Shown here: in pieces, positions 9,829 to 20,925 of the stretch | Numbering within the stretch: position 1 is the stretch's first letter | Layout: every line of letters starts with the position of its first letter | The notes under the pieces: model-generated | Seen by the model: the letters and a program-made list of their open reading frames with translations, nothing else | What the model was told of the DNA's origin: nothing | The model's database searches: none | Position numbers and translations under genes: made by a program | Source: Lewinellaceae bacterium | GTDB lineage: Bacteria; Bacteroidota; Bacteroidia; Chitinophagales; Saprospiraceae | Reading direction: 5' to 3' | Assembly (NCBI GenBank): GCA_016711435.1 | Contig: JADJSY010000033.1 | Coordinates: forward strand, 3,399-67,398 | Length of the DNA: 64,000 nucleotides

Positions 9829-10908
9829 TCAAGCATCGAAACTAACCACCACCCGCTTGGTTGTCGGGTGCGACTGGCAGGTTAGCACATAACCGGCGGC
9901 TATTTCGTCGGCTTCGAGGCCGTAACTGACTTCCATATTTACCTGCCCGTCCAGTATCCTTGCTTTGCAGGTGCTGCATACGCCGCCTTTGCAGGAAAAA
10001 GGTAAATCGGCGCCGGCGCGCATGGCGGCATCGAGCAGCGTAGAACCGTCGGAAGGCAACAGAAAATCAAATTGTACACCGTCCTGAATCACCGTAACAG
10101 AGGCATCGAAGCTGTTTGCAGATACAGATGCGGCAGGTATACCGGCTCTTTTTTGCTGCATCCCTGCCGTTGTAAATAATTCAAAATGAATCTTTTGTGC
10201 AGCCACGCCCAATTGTTCGAGCGTTTCTTTCACTTCAAATACCATCGTTTCCGGTCCGCACAGAAAAAAATGATCGACCGCCTGCGGCTGAAAGAAATAA
10301 CGCGCATAAGCCTGGCATTTGTCGGCGTTTATCCGGCCGAAGAACAGATCGCTGCCCAGCGATTCGCGGCTCAATACATGATGAACTGCCAAGCGTTCGG
10401 GATAGCGGTTTTTGAGCGCTTCCAATTGCTCCCGGAATACGATGTGGTCGAAGCCCCGGTTGCCGTAAAACAGCAGGAAACGGCTGTGCGGCTCCTGCTC
10501 CAGGGTGCTTTTCAGGATAGAAATAATGGGGGTAATGCCACTTCCCACCGCAAAAGCGACATATAATTTGCTGTTTTCGGGGCTTAACTCGACGTAAAAA
10601 CGTCCCTGCGGTGGCATGACCTGGAGTACATCACCCGCCCGGAGTTGTTCGTTGGCAAATGTACTGAACACGCCGCCTTCTTCTTTTTTGATCGCAACCC
10701 GCAGTTCGTTTTCGTGCGGCGCCGCACAGATCGAGTAGGAGCGCCGGATATCCGCTCCGTCGATGGTGGTTCGCAGGGTCAGGTACTGGCCCGGAATGAA
10801 GTGAAATGCTTCACGTAGTTCTTCCGGCACATCAAAGGCGATGGACACGGTTTCTGCCGTTTCGCGGCGAATTTCACGGACGGTAAGCGGATAAAAGTGC
10901 GAAGTCAT
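9829..10908 (-). CDS. paaE: PaaE-like 1,2-phenylacetyl-CoA epoxidase reductase subunit
   Basis: 359 residues: FAD-binding domain (RRSYSICAAP, about 55-64), NAD(P)-binding domain (AFAVGSGITPIISIL near 120; FLCGPETMVFEV near 215) and a C-terminal plant-type [2Fe-2S] ferredoxin domain (FSCKGGVCSTCKARI with the distant YVLTCQSHP cysteine). This order is that of PaaE, which passes electrons from NADPH to the diiron epoxidase PaaABC. Ferredoxin reductases of other oxygenases share it, but the adjacent paaI supports PaaE. The first codons (MTSHF) are encoded by the edge of hairpin C. The oxygenase subunits are not nearby, so it may serve a complex encoded elsewhere. Confidence 0.85.
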   Translation of the reverse strand: MTSHFYPLTVREIRRETAETVSIAFDVPEELREAFHFIPGQYLTLRTTIDGADIRRSYSICAAPHENELRVAIKKEEGGVFSTFANEQLRAGDVLQVMPPQGRFYVELSPENSKLYVAFAVGSGITPIISILKSTLEQEPHSRFLLFYGNRGFDHIVFREQLEALKNRYPERLAVHHVLSRESLGSDLFFGRINADKCQAYARYFFQPQAVDHFFLCGPETMVFEVKETLEQLGVAAQKIHFELFTTAGMQQKRAGIPAASVSANSFDASVTVIQDGVQFDFLLPSDGSTLLDAAMRAGADLPFSCKGGVCSTCKARILDGQVNMEVSYGLEADEIAAGYVLTCQSHPTTKRVVVSFDA

Positions 10909-11106
10909 TTTGAAAGTCCGAAGTCGTTAGTGCGAAGTGCGAAGTCCGTAGAGTGTGCCGTGGCAAGTCCGAAGTCTTGAACAGTCCGAAGTCGTTAGTG
11001 CGAAGTGCGAAGTCCGTAGAGTGTACCGTTTCATACTCGGAGTTGCTAAAAATGGTACGGCACACTCTACGGACTTCGGACTATTGACTGACGACTTCGG
11101 ACTTGT
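10893..11106. repeat. Intergenic word-hairpin C (AGTCCGAAGT words, left arm duplicated)
   Basis: The left half occurs twice (from 10915 and 10983, 68 bases apart) and is built of AGTCCGAAGT, TAGTGCGAAGTGCGAAGT and CCGTAGAGTGT words. One right half (about 11053-11104) is the reverse complement. The edge overlaps the first codons of paaE. It is closely related to hairpin D at 45474-45649. Confidence 0.85.
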
Positions 11107-11115
11107 CCGGAACAC

Positions 11116-11151
11116 AAAAAGTGTATCTCGCGGTCACGGGATACACTTTTT
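11116..11151 (-). terminator. Intrinsic terminator of rpsT
   Basis: Perfect 12-bp stem: AAAAAGTGTATC (11116-11127) with GATACACTTTTT (11140-11151). On the minus strand it ends in a T-run, 38 bases after the rpsT stop. Confidence 0.8.
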
Positions 11152-11188
11152 GGAGCGTTGGCTGGCAACGCGCATCAGAAACAGGATA

Positions 11189-11450
11189 TTAAGCCTGTGC
11201 CAGGGCGTTCACATGACGCATCAGGCCACTCTTCAGGTTGGCAGCCTTGTTGCGGTGGATATTGCCGCGTTTTGCCAGTTTGTCAACCATGCTGACAACT
11301 TTAGGCAAAAAGGTCAGCGCTTCAGCCTGATCTTTCAGTTCGCGCAGGTTTTTGATAGCCGTACGCGCTGTTTTTTTTGTAGTAGCGATTTTGCAGACGA
11401 CGCTTGTCGTTTTGACGGATGCGTTTGAGTGCAGATTTATGATGTGCCAT
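11189..11450 (-). CDS. rpsT: 30S ribosomal protein S20 (one-base frameshift)
   Basis: The minus strand from ATG 11448-11450 reads MAHHKSALKRIRQNDKRR, the classic S20 N terminus; the rest (KTARTAIKNLRELKDQAE to MRHVNALAQA) is in another frame, ending at 11189. Removing one A from the run complementary to the T8 at 11371-11378 joins the halves into a normal protein of about 86 residues. S20 binds 16S rRNA early in 30S assembly. A break in this conserved gene points to a base-calling error rather than a true pseudogene. A TACCTTTG box at 11518-11525 and a terminator at 11116-11151 frame the gene as a single unit. Confidence 0.92.
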
Positions 11451-11517
11451 ATTATATTACTTTCAGCGTAAGGATGCAGAAATTTAAAGAAAAAGTTGGT
11501 TTCCCTGTTTGGGCGGG

Positions 11518-11525
11518 CAAAGGTA
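11518..11525 (-). promoter_or_regulatory. Possible -7 element of rpsT
   Basis: Minus strand TACCTTTG matches TAnnTTTG, 67 bases upstream of the rpsT ATG. No TTG at the usual -33 spacing. Confidence 0.35.
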
Positions 11526-11667
11526 TGCTTTACAAATGAAAAAAGAAAAGGTGTTTTAAAATTTTCTTCTGCGAAGCCATACTTTTTTTCAGGTTCCCCC
11601 AATTTTGTGCGTTTCCATATCTATCGAACCCAAAATGGGTTAAACTGTTGTCATATAATATACCTTC

Positions 11668-11701
11668 TTGATAGAAAAGCCGTTAGGGGTTTCTATTTTT
11701 G
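11668..11701 (+). promoter_or_regulatory. Possible Bacteroidota-type promoter of sucA
   Basis: TTG at 11668-11670, 23-base spacer, TATTTTTG at 11694-11701 (exact TAnnTTTG). The sucA ATG is 31 bases downstream. The same spacer region diverges from rpsT. Confidence 0.5.
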
Positions 11702-11732
11702 CGGGCTTTTCCACTACGTACTTTTTCGAACA

Positions 11733-14474
11733 ATGAAAGATATTTCTGCCATTTCCAATGCACATCCGCAGTACATCGACTCGCTGTACCGCGCCTGGCA
11801 AAACAACCCCGACTCCGTAGAATCCGACTGGCAGGCATTTTTCCGGGGCTTCGATTTTTCCCTCAGCGCTGCCAATGGCAATGGCGCTGCGCATACCGAA
11901 AGTAGCCCGGCGCAACTCCAGAAAGAATTTGGCGTCATCGGCCTCATTCACGGTTACCGCGACCGTGGGCATACCCTGTCCACAACCAATCCGATCAAAC
12001 CGCGCAAAAACCGCAAACCGCGCCTCGACCTCGTCGACTATGGCCTGACGGAGGCTGATCTGGATGAAAAATTCACTGCCGGCTACGAAATCGGAATGCC
12101 GGGCGCTACCCTGCGCCAGATTATCGAGCGCCTGCAAGCGCTGTATTGCGGCAATATCGGTTTCGAGAGCACGCACGTTTTTGACAAAGAAAGACGCCAG
12201 TGGCTCCGCGAACAAATCGAAAATCGCAGCATGCGGCCCGATTTCGGTTTTCCCGTGGAAAAAAAGAAACGTATTCTTGAAAAACTCAACGGCGCCGTGG
12301 GTTTTGAGCAATTCTTAGCCACCAAGTTCGTCGGACAAAAACGATTCGGCCTGGAAGGCGGCGAAGCGGCCATTCCGGCCCTCGACGCCATGATCAACAA
12401 ATCTGCCGATGGAGAAACGCCTGTGGAAGAGGTCGTGATTGGAATGGCGCACCGGGGTCGCCTGAACGTGCTTTGCAACATCGTCGGCAAAACCTACGAC
12501 CAGATTTTCAACGCCTTTGAAGATAAATCCATCCCGGATCAGAGTTTCGGTTCCGGCGACGTAAAATACCACCAGGGTTATTCTTCCCAGACCGAGGCCC
12601 TGAACGGGAAATCGCTTTATGTCAAATTGCTGCCCAACCCCAGCCACCTCGAAGCCGTCAATCCGGTGGTGGAAGGGTTCAGCCGCGCTAAATTGGATAC
12701 GATGTATGGCGGCATCTACGACCGGGTACTCCCGATCCTGATCCACGGCGACGCTGCGGTGGCCGGTCAAGGTATCGTGTACGAAGTCATCCAGATGATG
12801 AGTCTGGCAGGGTACAACACCGGCGGAACAGTGCATTTGGTCATCAACAACCAGATTGGGTTTACCACAGACTGGGCCGACGCCCGCTCTTCCACCTATT
12901 GTAGTTCTGTTGCGGAAGTGGTGCAGGCTCCCGTTTTCCACGTCAATGGCGACGACCCCGAAGCCGTGGTGTATGCCAGCGAATTGGCCGCCGAATACCG
13001 CCAGCGTTTTAATTCCGACGTGTTTGTCGACATGGTGTGCTACCGCAAAAACGGCCACAATGAGAGTGACGAACCGCGATTTACACAACCCGGCCTCTGG
13101 AAAATCATCGAAAAACATGAAGACCCGCGCAAAATCTACAGTGATATGCTGATCAAACGCGGCGATGTGGACGAGCAACTTGCCCGCAATATGGAGTCCG
13201 CTTTCAAGGCAGACCTCCAGGCCCGGCTCGATAATGTGCGCCAGAATCCGCTTCCGTACACCTATCAGGAACCGGAACTGATCTGGAAAGCGCTGAAAAA
13301 AACATTCGACGATAAGGATTTTCAGGAAAGCCCCGATACCGGCGTGCCACGCCCTGTCATCGACCGGATTTTAAACCACCTGCTGACGTTTCCGGAAGGG
13401 TTTACCCCGCTCCCGCAAATTGCCAAAATCAACGACGCTAAAAAACAGTTGGTCAGCACCGGCAAAATCGACTGGGCGCTGGGCGAACTCCTGGCCTACG
13501 GCACCATCCTGCTCGAAGGACGCGACGTGCGCATGAGCGGCCAGGATGTGAAACGCGGCACTTTCAGCCACCGCCACGCCTGCATTTTTGATGCCAACAA
13601 CGACCATGAGGTGAACCGCCTCGACGGTCTGAGCGACAAGCAGGGGAAAATGCGCATCTACAACTCGCTGTTGTCCGAATATGCCGTACTCGGTTTTGAA
13701 TACGGTTATGCCCTGGCTACACCCGATGCGCTGGTGCTCTGGGAAGCGCAATTCGGCGACTTCGCCAACGGCGCCGGCACGATCATCGACCAGTTTATTT
13801 TTGCCGGAGAAAGCAAATGGAGCCGTATGAACGGCCTGGTCATGTTGTTGCCGCACGGCTATGAAGGTCAAGGCCCGGAGCACTCTTCCGCCCGCCTCGA
13901 ACGTTTCCTGCAAGGTTGCGCAGAAAATAATGTGACGATTGCCAATGTCACTTCAGCAAGCAACTTTTTTCACTTGTTGCGCCGCCAACTGGTACGGCCT
14001 TTCCGCAAACCATTGATCGTGATGACGCCCAAATCGGCGTTGCGCGCGCCTTTCAACCTCGGAGAGATCAGTGAACTGGAAAGCGGTAATCGTTTTCGGG
14101 AAATACTCGACGACACTTCCGTCAAAGCCAAAGAAGTAAAACGTGTTTTGGTTTGCTCCGGTAAAGTGTATTACGATCTGCTCAAGCGCCAGCAGGATGA
14201 AAAACGCACGGATGTGGCGATTGTCCGCCTCGAACAAATTTATCCTTTCCCGAAAAAACAGTTTGAAGCCCTGCTGAAAAAATACGGCAAAGCAGAACTT
14301 TTCTGGGTGCAGGAAGAGCCGCACAATATGGGCGCCTGGGGCTATCTGGCCACCAACCACTCGGAATACGGATGGCGCTGCGTGAGTCGCCGCTCCGCCG
14401 CATCGCCCGCTACGGGTTTCCCGAAAGCGCATGAGAAGGAACAGGCGGAGATTGTGGCGGCATCCTTTTCTTAG
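11733..14474 (+). CDS. sucA: 2-oxoglutarate dehydrogenase E1 component
   Basis: 913 residues from the ATG at 11733 (MKDISAISNAHPQYIDSLYR); upstream in-frame codons are not part of the protein because this is where the E1 family begins and a promoter lies between. It decarboxylates 2-oxoglutarate with thiamine diphosphate and passes the succinyl group to E2 in the TCA cycle. Visible: the short N-terminal E2-binding helix, GMAHRGRLNVL, HGDAAVAGQGIVYE, NNQIGFTT, the Mg-TPP segment through NGHNESDEP, and the C-terminal LPHGYEGQGPEHSSARLERF and QEEPHNMGAW motifs. No sucB follows, so E2 is encoded elsewhere. A strong terminator (14512-14553) closes the unit. Confidence 0.97.
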   Translation: MKDISAISNAHPQYIDSLYRAWQNNPDSVESDWQAFFRGFDFSLSAANGNGAAHTESSPAQLQKEFGVIGLIHGYRDRGHTLSTTNPIKPRKNRKPRLDLVDYGLTEADLDEKFTAGYEIGMPGATLRQIIERLQALYCGNIGFESTHVFDKERRQWLREQIENRSMRPDFGFPVEKKKRILEKLNGAVGFEQFLATKFVGQKRFGLEGGEAAIPALDAMINKSADGETPVEEVVIGMAHRGRLNVLCNIVGKTYDQIFNAFEDKSIPDQSFGSGDVKYHQGYSSQTEALNGKSLYVKLLPNPSHLEAVNPVVEGFSRAKLDTMYGGIYDRVLPILIHGDAAVAGQGIVYEVIQMMSLAGYNTGGTVHLVINNQIGFTTDWADARSSTYCSSVAEVVQAPVFHVNGDDPEAVVYASELAAEYRQRFNSDVFVDMVCYRKNGHNESDEPRFTQPGLWKIIEKHEDPRKIYSDMLIKRGDVDEQLARNMESAFKADLQARLDNVRQNPLPYTYQEPELIWKALKKTFDDKDFQESPDTGVPRPVIDRILNHLLTFPEGFTPLPQIAKINDAKKQLVSTGKIDWALGELLAYGTILLEGRDVRMSGQDVKRGTFSHRHACIFDANNDHEVNRLDGLSDKQGKMRIYNSLLSEYAVLGFEYGYALATPDALVLWEAQFGDFANGAGTIIDQFIFAGESKWSRMNGLVMLLPHGYEGQGPEHSSARLERFLQGCAENNVTIANVTSASNFFHLLRRQLVRPFRKPLIVMTPKSALRAPFNLGEISELESGNRFREILDDTSVKAKEVKRVLVCSGKVYYDLLKRQQDEKRTDVAIVRLEQIYPFPKKQFEALLKKYGKAELFWVQEEPHNMGAWGYLATNHSEYGWRCVSRRSAASPATGFPKAHEKEQAEIVAASFS

Positions 14475-14508
14475 AGGTGAGAAGTGAGAGGGTGAGAAGT
14501 GAGAGATA
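14475..14508. repeat. Single-arm GTGAGAAGTGAGA word tract after sucA
   Basis: Begins one base after the sucA stop: AGGTGAGAAGTGAGAG, repeated after GG. The same word tract follows the MFS gene (36373-36415) and the HNH gene (18927-18944). No complementary arm is present here. Confidence 0.7.
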
Positions 14509-14511
14509 CAG

Positions 14512-14553
14512 CATCCCGGTTTTCCTTTGGTGGGAGGGCCGGGATGTTTTTTT
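14512..14553 (+). terminator. Intrinsic terminator of sucA
   Basis: CATCCCGG (14512-14519) pairs with CCGGGATG (14539-14546), followed by T7. Confidence 0.85.
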
Positions 14554-14595
14554 GTGTACCGCCTCCCTATCTTTACCCCACATCAATTCCCGAAC

Positions 14596-17466
<2,871 letters not shown>

Positions 17467-17473
17467 CAGGCCT

Positions 17474-17986
17474 ATGAAACAATTCATTTTTTTGTTCGGC
17501 CTGTTGTTCCTGCTTTCCATGCGACCGGCGCATCCCTTGAAAATGTGCGTCTGCCATGCGAAATACCAGCCCGAAACAGGCCGGCTACTGCTGACTTTCC
17601 GGTTCTTCTGGGACGACCTGGAACGCGCCCTCGAACAACAAACCGGGCGCGACCTGGACCTTACCCAAATCACGGCAGCCAACAACCGCCTGCTGACGGA
17701 TTTTGTAACGAAACAGTTTGATCTCCACATCAACCGGCAGCAGATTCAGTTGCGCCACACAGCCTCCTCCATCGACGATGTGGTGTTGATCGTGGAGTTT
17801 GATGCTGAAGCATTTACGCCCGCTTCAGTGTACGACATCGACCTGAGCAATCAGATTTTGCTGGATGTATTTCCCGACCAGTATAATATGGTGCGTTTCG
17901 ATTTTTTCGGCGACGGCAACCTGGAAACCATGCGTTTTGAACGGGCGGAGCGCAGATTGATGAAGCATATTGTTCGGCGGAATTAA
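17474..17986 (+). CDS. DUF6702 family exported protein
   Basis: 170 residues, starting 7 bases after the phosphoesterase stop and so probably co-transcribed. An N-terminal signal peptide (MKQFIFLFGLLFLLSMRPAHP) ends in the HP dipeptide typical of DUF6702, which is followed by a short Cys-containing stretch (MCVCHAKY). The rest has the family pattern: LTFRFFWDDLERALEQ, an LHINRQQIQLRH beta region and a DQYNMVRFDFFGD segment near the end. The family is a small periplasmic beta-rich protein common in Bacteroidota; no activity is established. Family assignment fairly sure, function unknown. Confidence 0.7.
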   Translation: MKQFIFLFGLLFLLSMRPAHPLKMCVCHAKYQPETGRLLLTFRFFWDDLERALEQQTGRDLDLTQITAANNRLLTDFVTKQFDLHINRQQIQLRHTASSIDDVVLIVEFDAEAFTPASVYDIDLSNQILLDVFPDQYNMVRFDFFGDGNLETMRFERAERRLMKHIVRRN

Positions 17987-18051
17987 AGGCGAATCAGACG
18001 CTCGCCTGGTATCGAGGAATCTCAAATTTTTACAAAACTTCCCTGCCAGCC

Positions 18052-18081
18052 TTGATTCTTAGCCAAAAGAACGTATTTTTG
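18052..18081 (+). promoter_or_regulatory. Bacteroidota-type promoter of the small protein/HNH pair
   Basis: TTG (18052-18054), 19-base spacer, TATTTTTG (18074-18081), an exact match to TTG-N19-TAnnTTTG. The ATG of the first gene is 24 bases downstream. This is the clearest promoter in the window. Confidence 0.6.
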
Positions 18082-18105
18082 TACATCTTTTTTCAGTTCC
18101 ACAAG

Positions 18106-18507
18106 ATGTCTTTAACCATTCAATTGCCATTTTCCATAGAACAACAGCTGCGCGACAAAGCCGCACGGCAGGGTGTTTCATTGGAAAAATATGTGGCACA
18201 GGTGCTTTCGAGTGGTATTTCCGATGCAAGTGGACAGCAGTCGCCCAGTCTTACGGAAGACGACTTATTGCTAAAAATCAATACTTCCATTGTTTCTCAA
18301 AAAGAACTGGAGCGTTTTCATTTCCTCGACAGGCGTAGGCAGGCAGAAAAACTCACGCAAAAAGAACACGAAGAACTGGTTCGGCTGGTGAACCGTATTG
18401 AAATAGCACATGCCGAACGCCTAAAATGGGTACTGACTTTGGCTTCCATTCGTAAAGTTTCGTTTCAACAACTATTGGCAGATTTGGGCATCAAACCCGC
18501 TGGGTAA
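18106..18507 (+). CDS. Small protein with ribbon-helix-helix-like N terminus, partner of HNH nuclease
   Basis: 133 residues from the ATG at 18106, placed 24 bases after a consensus promoter. The N terminus (MSLTIQLPFSIEQQLRDKAA RQGVSLEKYVAQVL) has the beta-strand, helix, turn, helix look of ribbon-helix-helix antitoxins. The C-terminal part is charged and helical (RRRQAEKLTQKEHEELVRLV ... VSFQQLLADLGIKPAG). I recognise this as the common companion that precedes a small HNH nuclease gene in many bacteria; the partner gene starts 6 bases after its stop. A role as DNA-binding regulator or antitoxin is inference from shape and context only. No signal peptide; cytoplasmic. Confidence 0.65.
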   Translation: MSLTIQLPFSIEQQLRDKAARQGVSLEKYVAQVLSSGISDASGQQSPSLTEDDLLLKINTSIVSQKELERFHFLDRRRQAEKLTQKEHEELVRLVNRIEIAHAERLKWVLTLASIRKVSFQQLLADLGIKPAG

Positions 18508-18513
18508 TGCACA

Positions 18514-18927
18514 ATGAAAAGTAAACGCTTGAGAAAGCTCGTCTTCGAACGTGCGCGTGGTTGTTGTGAGTATTGTCTTTCCCAGGTAAAATATGCTCCC
18601 GATCCTTTTTCCATAGAACACATTATGCCGCGTTCCAAAGGCGGCAGTGATGATCCTGACAACCTGGCCTGGGCATGTATGGGTTGTAATGGCATCAAGT
18701 ATAATGATACTTCAGCCATTGATCCTATTACGATGGAAACGGTGCCACTGCACAATCCGCGCACCCAGAACTGGTCGGAACATTTTCAATGGAGTTCTAC
18801 GCTTACGCATGTTTTCGGACGCACAGCGATCGGCCGGGCTACAGTGGAGAAATTGAGCCTGAACCGCGAAGGCCTTGTCAATTTGCGGGAAGTACTGGCT
18901 GCTATTGGAGAACACCCGCCTTTTTAG
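18514..18927 (+). CDS. Small HNH endonuclease
   Basis: 137 residues. The zinc-knuckle HNH module is complete: CCEYCLSQVKYAP (first CxxC), SIEHIMPRSKGGSDDPDNLA (His-metal finger) and CMGCNGIKYND (second CxxC plus the Asn/His position). The C-terminal region (LHNPRTQNWSEHFQW, then VFGRTAIGRATVEKLSLNR) is the characteristic extension of the stand-alone HNH proteins paired with a small upstream gene. Start follows the upstream stop by 6 bases, so translation is probably coupled. Predicted cytoplasmic metal-dependent DNA nuclease; whether it is a toxin, a defence nuclease or a mobile-element enzyme cannot be told from the sequence. Confidence 0.85.
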   Translation: MKSKRLRKLVFERARGCCEYCLSQVKYAPDPFSIEHIMPRSKGGSDDPDNLAWACMGCNGIKYNDTSAIDPITMETVPLHNPRTQNWSEHFQWSSTLTHVFGRTAIGRATVEKLSLNREGLVNLREVLAAIGEHPPF

Positions 18928-18942
18928 AGGTGAGAAGTGAGG

Positions 18943-19050
18943 AAGTTATTGGTTAGTTCAGTTATCAGTGGGAAACGCTTGGCTAAATTATCGACTTAAG
19001 CCAAGCGTTTCCACACTAATAACTGATAACCAATAACTAATAACCAATAA
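18943..19050. repeat. Intergenic word-hairpin N (GTTATTGGTTA words)
   Basis: Arms 18943-18987 and about 18996-19047, built from GTTATTGGTTA / GTTATCAGT words with a GGAAACGCTTGGCT apex. Lies between the convergent HNH and pafA genes and supplies the final codons (Ile-Ile-Gly-Tyr) and stop of pafA. Confidence 0.85.
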
Positions 19051-20695
19051 TCAGAGGCTCAATCACCTGCCCCGTCGTCCCGTTGGGCTGCGCGATACGC
19101 AGCATAGCCGATAAAGTCGGTGCAATGTCCGTGATACTAATTGGTGCGTAGCTGCGCCCATGCGGCACTTTCCAGCCGTGCCAGATCAGGGGTACATGCG
19201 TGTCGTAGGCATACGGCGAACCGTGTGTAGTACCTCCGAGTTTGAAGGCTTTGTCATCGGCATGCCAGGCCGGGTCGAGTTGGAACATAATGTCGCCTGA
19301 TCGACGGGGGTGGATACCCCGGCGGGTTTCGGCAGCAAAAGGAAATTCAAGTGGGAAGGACGTAAGTTCGTCGCGGGTAAATGCATCATACACGCCTTTT
19401 TGCGCCCGCAGGTAGTCGATTGCAATATGGGCTACTTCATCGGGGTTCATATCCAGATCATTGAGGGCTTCCCAGTTGAGCCAGATTTGCTGGTTACCCA
19501 CTTCGTGAATAAAATCGCCGGGCATACCAAGTTGGGCTGCAAGCAAATTTTCAAGATTGGCTTCTAATTTACTTTCTTCAAAAACGCCGGCGGGGATACG
19601 CAGGTCCTGCATGTGTACGGGCGTTTCAGCACCGCCGTGATCGGCTGTCAGAAAAACGAGCACATTGTTTTTGCCGAATTTTTTATCCAGGTAGTCCATC
19701 ATGCGAGCGATGTCGCGGTCGAGCTGCAGGTATACGTCTTCCATTTCTTCGCCGTGGATACCGAACTGGTGGGCGCAGTAGTCGGTGCTGGAAAAACTAA
19801 GGCAGAGAAAGTCTGGGGCATCGTCCAGGCCAAGGCCCATTTTATCAATGGATTCAAGCGCAAAATCGAGGGTGAGTGTATTACCGATCGGGGTAAAGCG
19901 CAGCACGCCAAAGCCCTGGGCGTTGCGCAATTCGGGCATGTTGTAAGGCATATTGCCCGGAAAATTGCCGTATTTTCCTTTGTTGTATTTGTCCCATCCT
20001 GCAAAACTCTCGTCGTAGCGCAAGGTCGAGTCGGTGGCCCAGGGTTTGGAGAGGTATTGTTCCGGCAGGCGGCGGGCATTAAAATCCTGCACCCAGGCAG
20101 GCAAGCCCATCGAATCAGGATAATAAGTAGAAGTGATCCAGTTGCCGGTGGCGTCATCAAACCAGTAGCAGGCATTCGGAATATGTCCGGCAGGGAGGAT
20201 GCTTGCCCGGTCTTTCAGGCAAACGCCTACTACTTTCGACTTGAAATTATTGGACAAGCGCAACTCATCCGTAATGGTGGTGGAGAGCATTACCGTTGGC
20301 GAGTGCTGGCCAACCCTTTCGGTAGGGCTACCTACTGTTTTATATCGTTTATCCGTTGTTACATAGCGGTGTTCGCCCCATTCCGGATCCCACCAGTCAT
20401 TGCCGATAATACCGTTGACGGAAGGTGTTGTGCCGGTGTAAATGGCAGCATGGCCGGGCGCAGTATAGGTTGGAGTAAAGTTGTATTTGGTGTTTTCACA
20501 GGAAAAGCCCTCTGATAAGAGGCGTTTGAAGCCGCAGGGCACATATTTAGACTGGTAGCGATACAGAAAATCGTAGCGCATCTGGTCCACCACAATGCCT
20601 ACGATCAATTTGGGCTGTGCGGGTGTGTTGTTTTGGGTAAAACCGGAAATGGGAAAGCATAAAGCTGCGATGAATAGGAGTGCTTTGTATGGCAT
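19037..20695 (-). CDS. pafA: PafA-type alkaline phosphatase
   Basis: 552 residues from the ATG at 20695 (MPYKALLFIAALCFPISGFT signal peptide); the longer frame to 20728 adds only polar residues. Alkaline phosphatase superfamily: first metal motif IVGIVVDQMRYDFLYRY, nucleophile Thr in the block YTAPGHAAIYTG, metal ligands in FLTADHGG and the final HG(S)PYAYDTHVPLIWHG histidines. PafA enzymes of Bacteroidota are phosphate-insensitive periplasmic monoesterases. The Lys/Arg pair of PafA (KDRASILPAGH) is also visible. The last codons and stop come from hairpin N. Transcribed alone. Good confidence in subfamily, substrate range not predictable. Confidence 0.92.
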   Translation of the reverse strand: MPYKALLFIAALCFPISGFTQNNTPAQPKLIVGIVVDQMRYDFLYRYQSKYVPCGFKRLLSEGFSCENTKYNFTPTYTAPGHAAIYTGTTPSVNGIIGNDWWDPEWGEHRYVTTDKRYKTVGSPTERVGQHSPTVMLSTTITDELRLSNNFKSKVVGVCLKDRASILPAGHIPNACYWFDDATGNWITSTYYPDSMGLPAWVQDFNARRLPEQYLSKPWATDSTLRYDESFAGWDKYNKGKYGNFPGNMPYNMPELRNAQGFGVLRFTPIGNTLTLDFALESIDKMGLGLDDAPDFLCLSFSSTDYCAHQFGIHGEEMEDVYLQLDRDIARMMDYLDKKFGKNNVLVFLTADHGGAETPVHMQDLRIPAGVFEESKLEANLENLLAAQLGMPGDFIHEVGNQQIWLNWEALNDLDMNPDEVAHIAIDYLRAQKGVYDAFTRDELTSFPLEFPFAAETRRGIHPRRSGDIMFQLDPAWHADDKAFKLGGTTHGSPYAYDTHVPLIWHGWKVPHGRSYAPISITDIAPTLSAMLRIAQPNGTTGQVIEPLIIGY

Positions 20696-20925
20696 CTGAT
20701 GCAGATTAATGGTTGAGTGATCGTGCAAAGTTGGGTAAAGCGGATTAATAAAACGTAAACTTTTACCTTTTGCCGCTTTGTTCTTTTACTTAATGCGTGC
20801 AGGAAACTATGCCGGGAAATAAAATTCTGTACTTTTGCCGCCGTTTTGGCCGCATACCTTTTGCAAAATGGCCAATTTCGGATACCAAATTATTCTAACT
20901 TTCACGTCAAAACAAAACTTAACGG

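Noticed and set aside
11189..11450. rpsT as a pseudogene
   Set aside because: The break is one base in an A8 run; both halves are perfectly conserved, and S20 is strongly conserved, so a sequencing error is more likely.
11640..14432. Several 130-290-codon minus-strand frames opposite sucA
   Set aside because: sucA is intact on the other strand; the frames show no motif or start context of their own.
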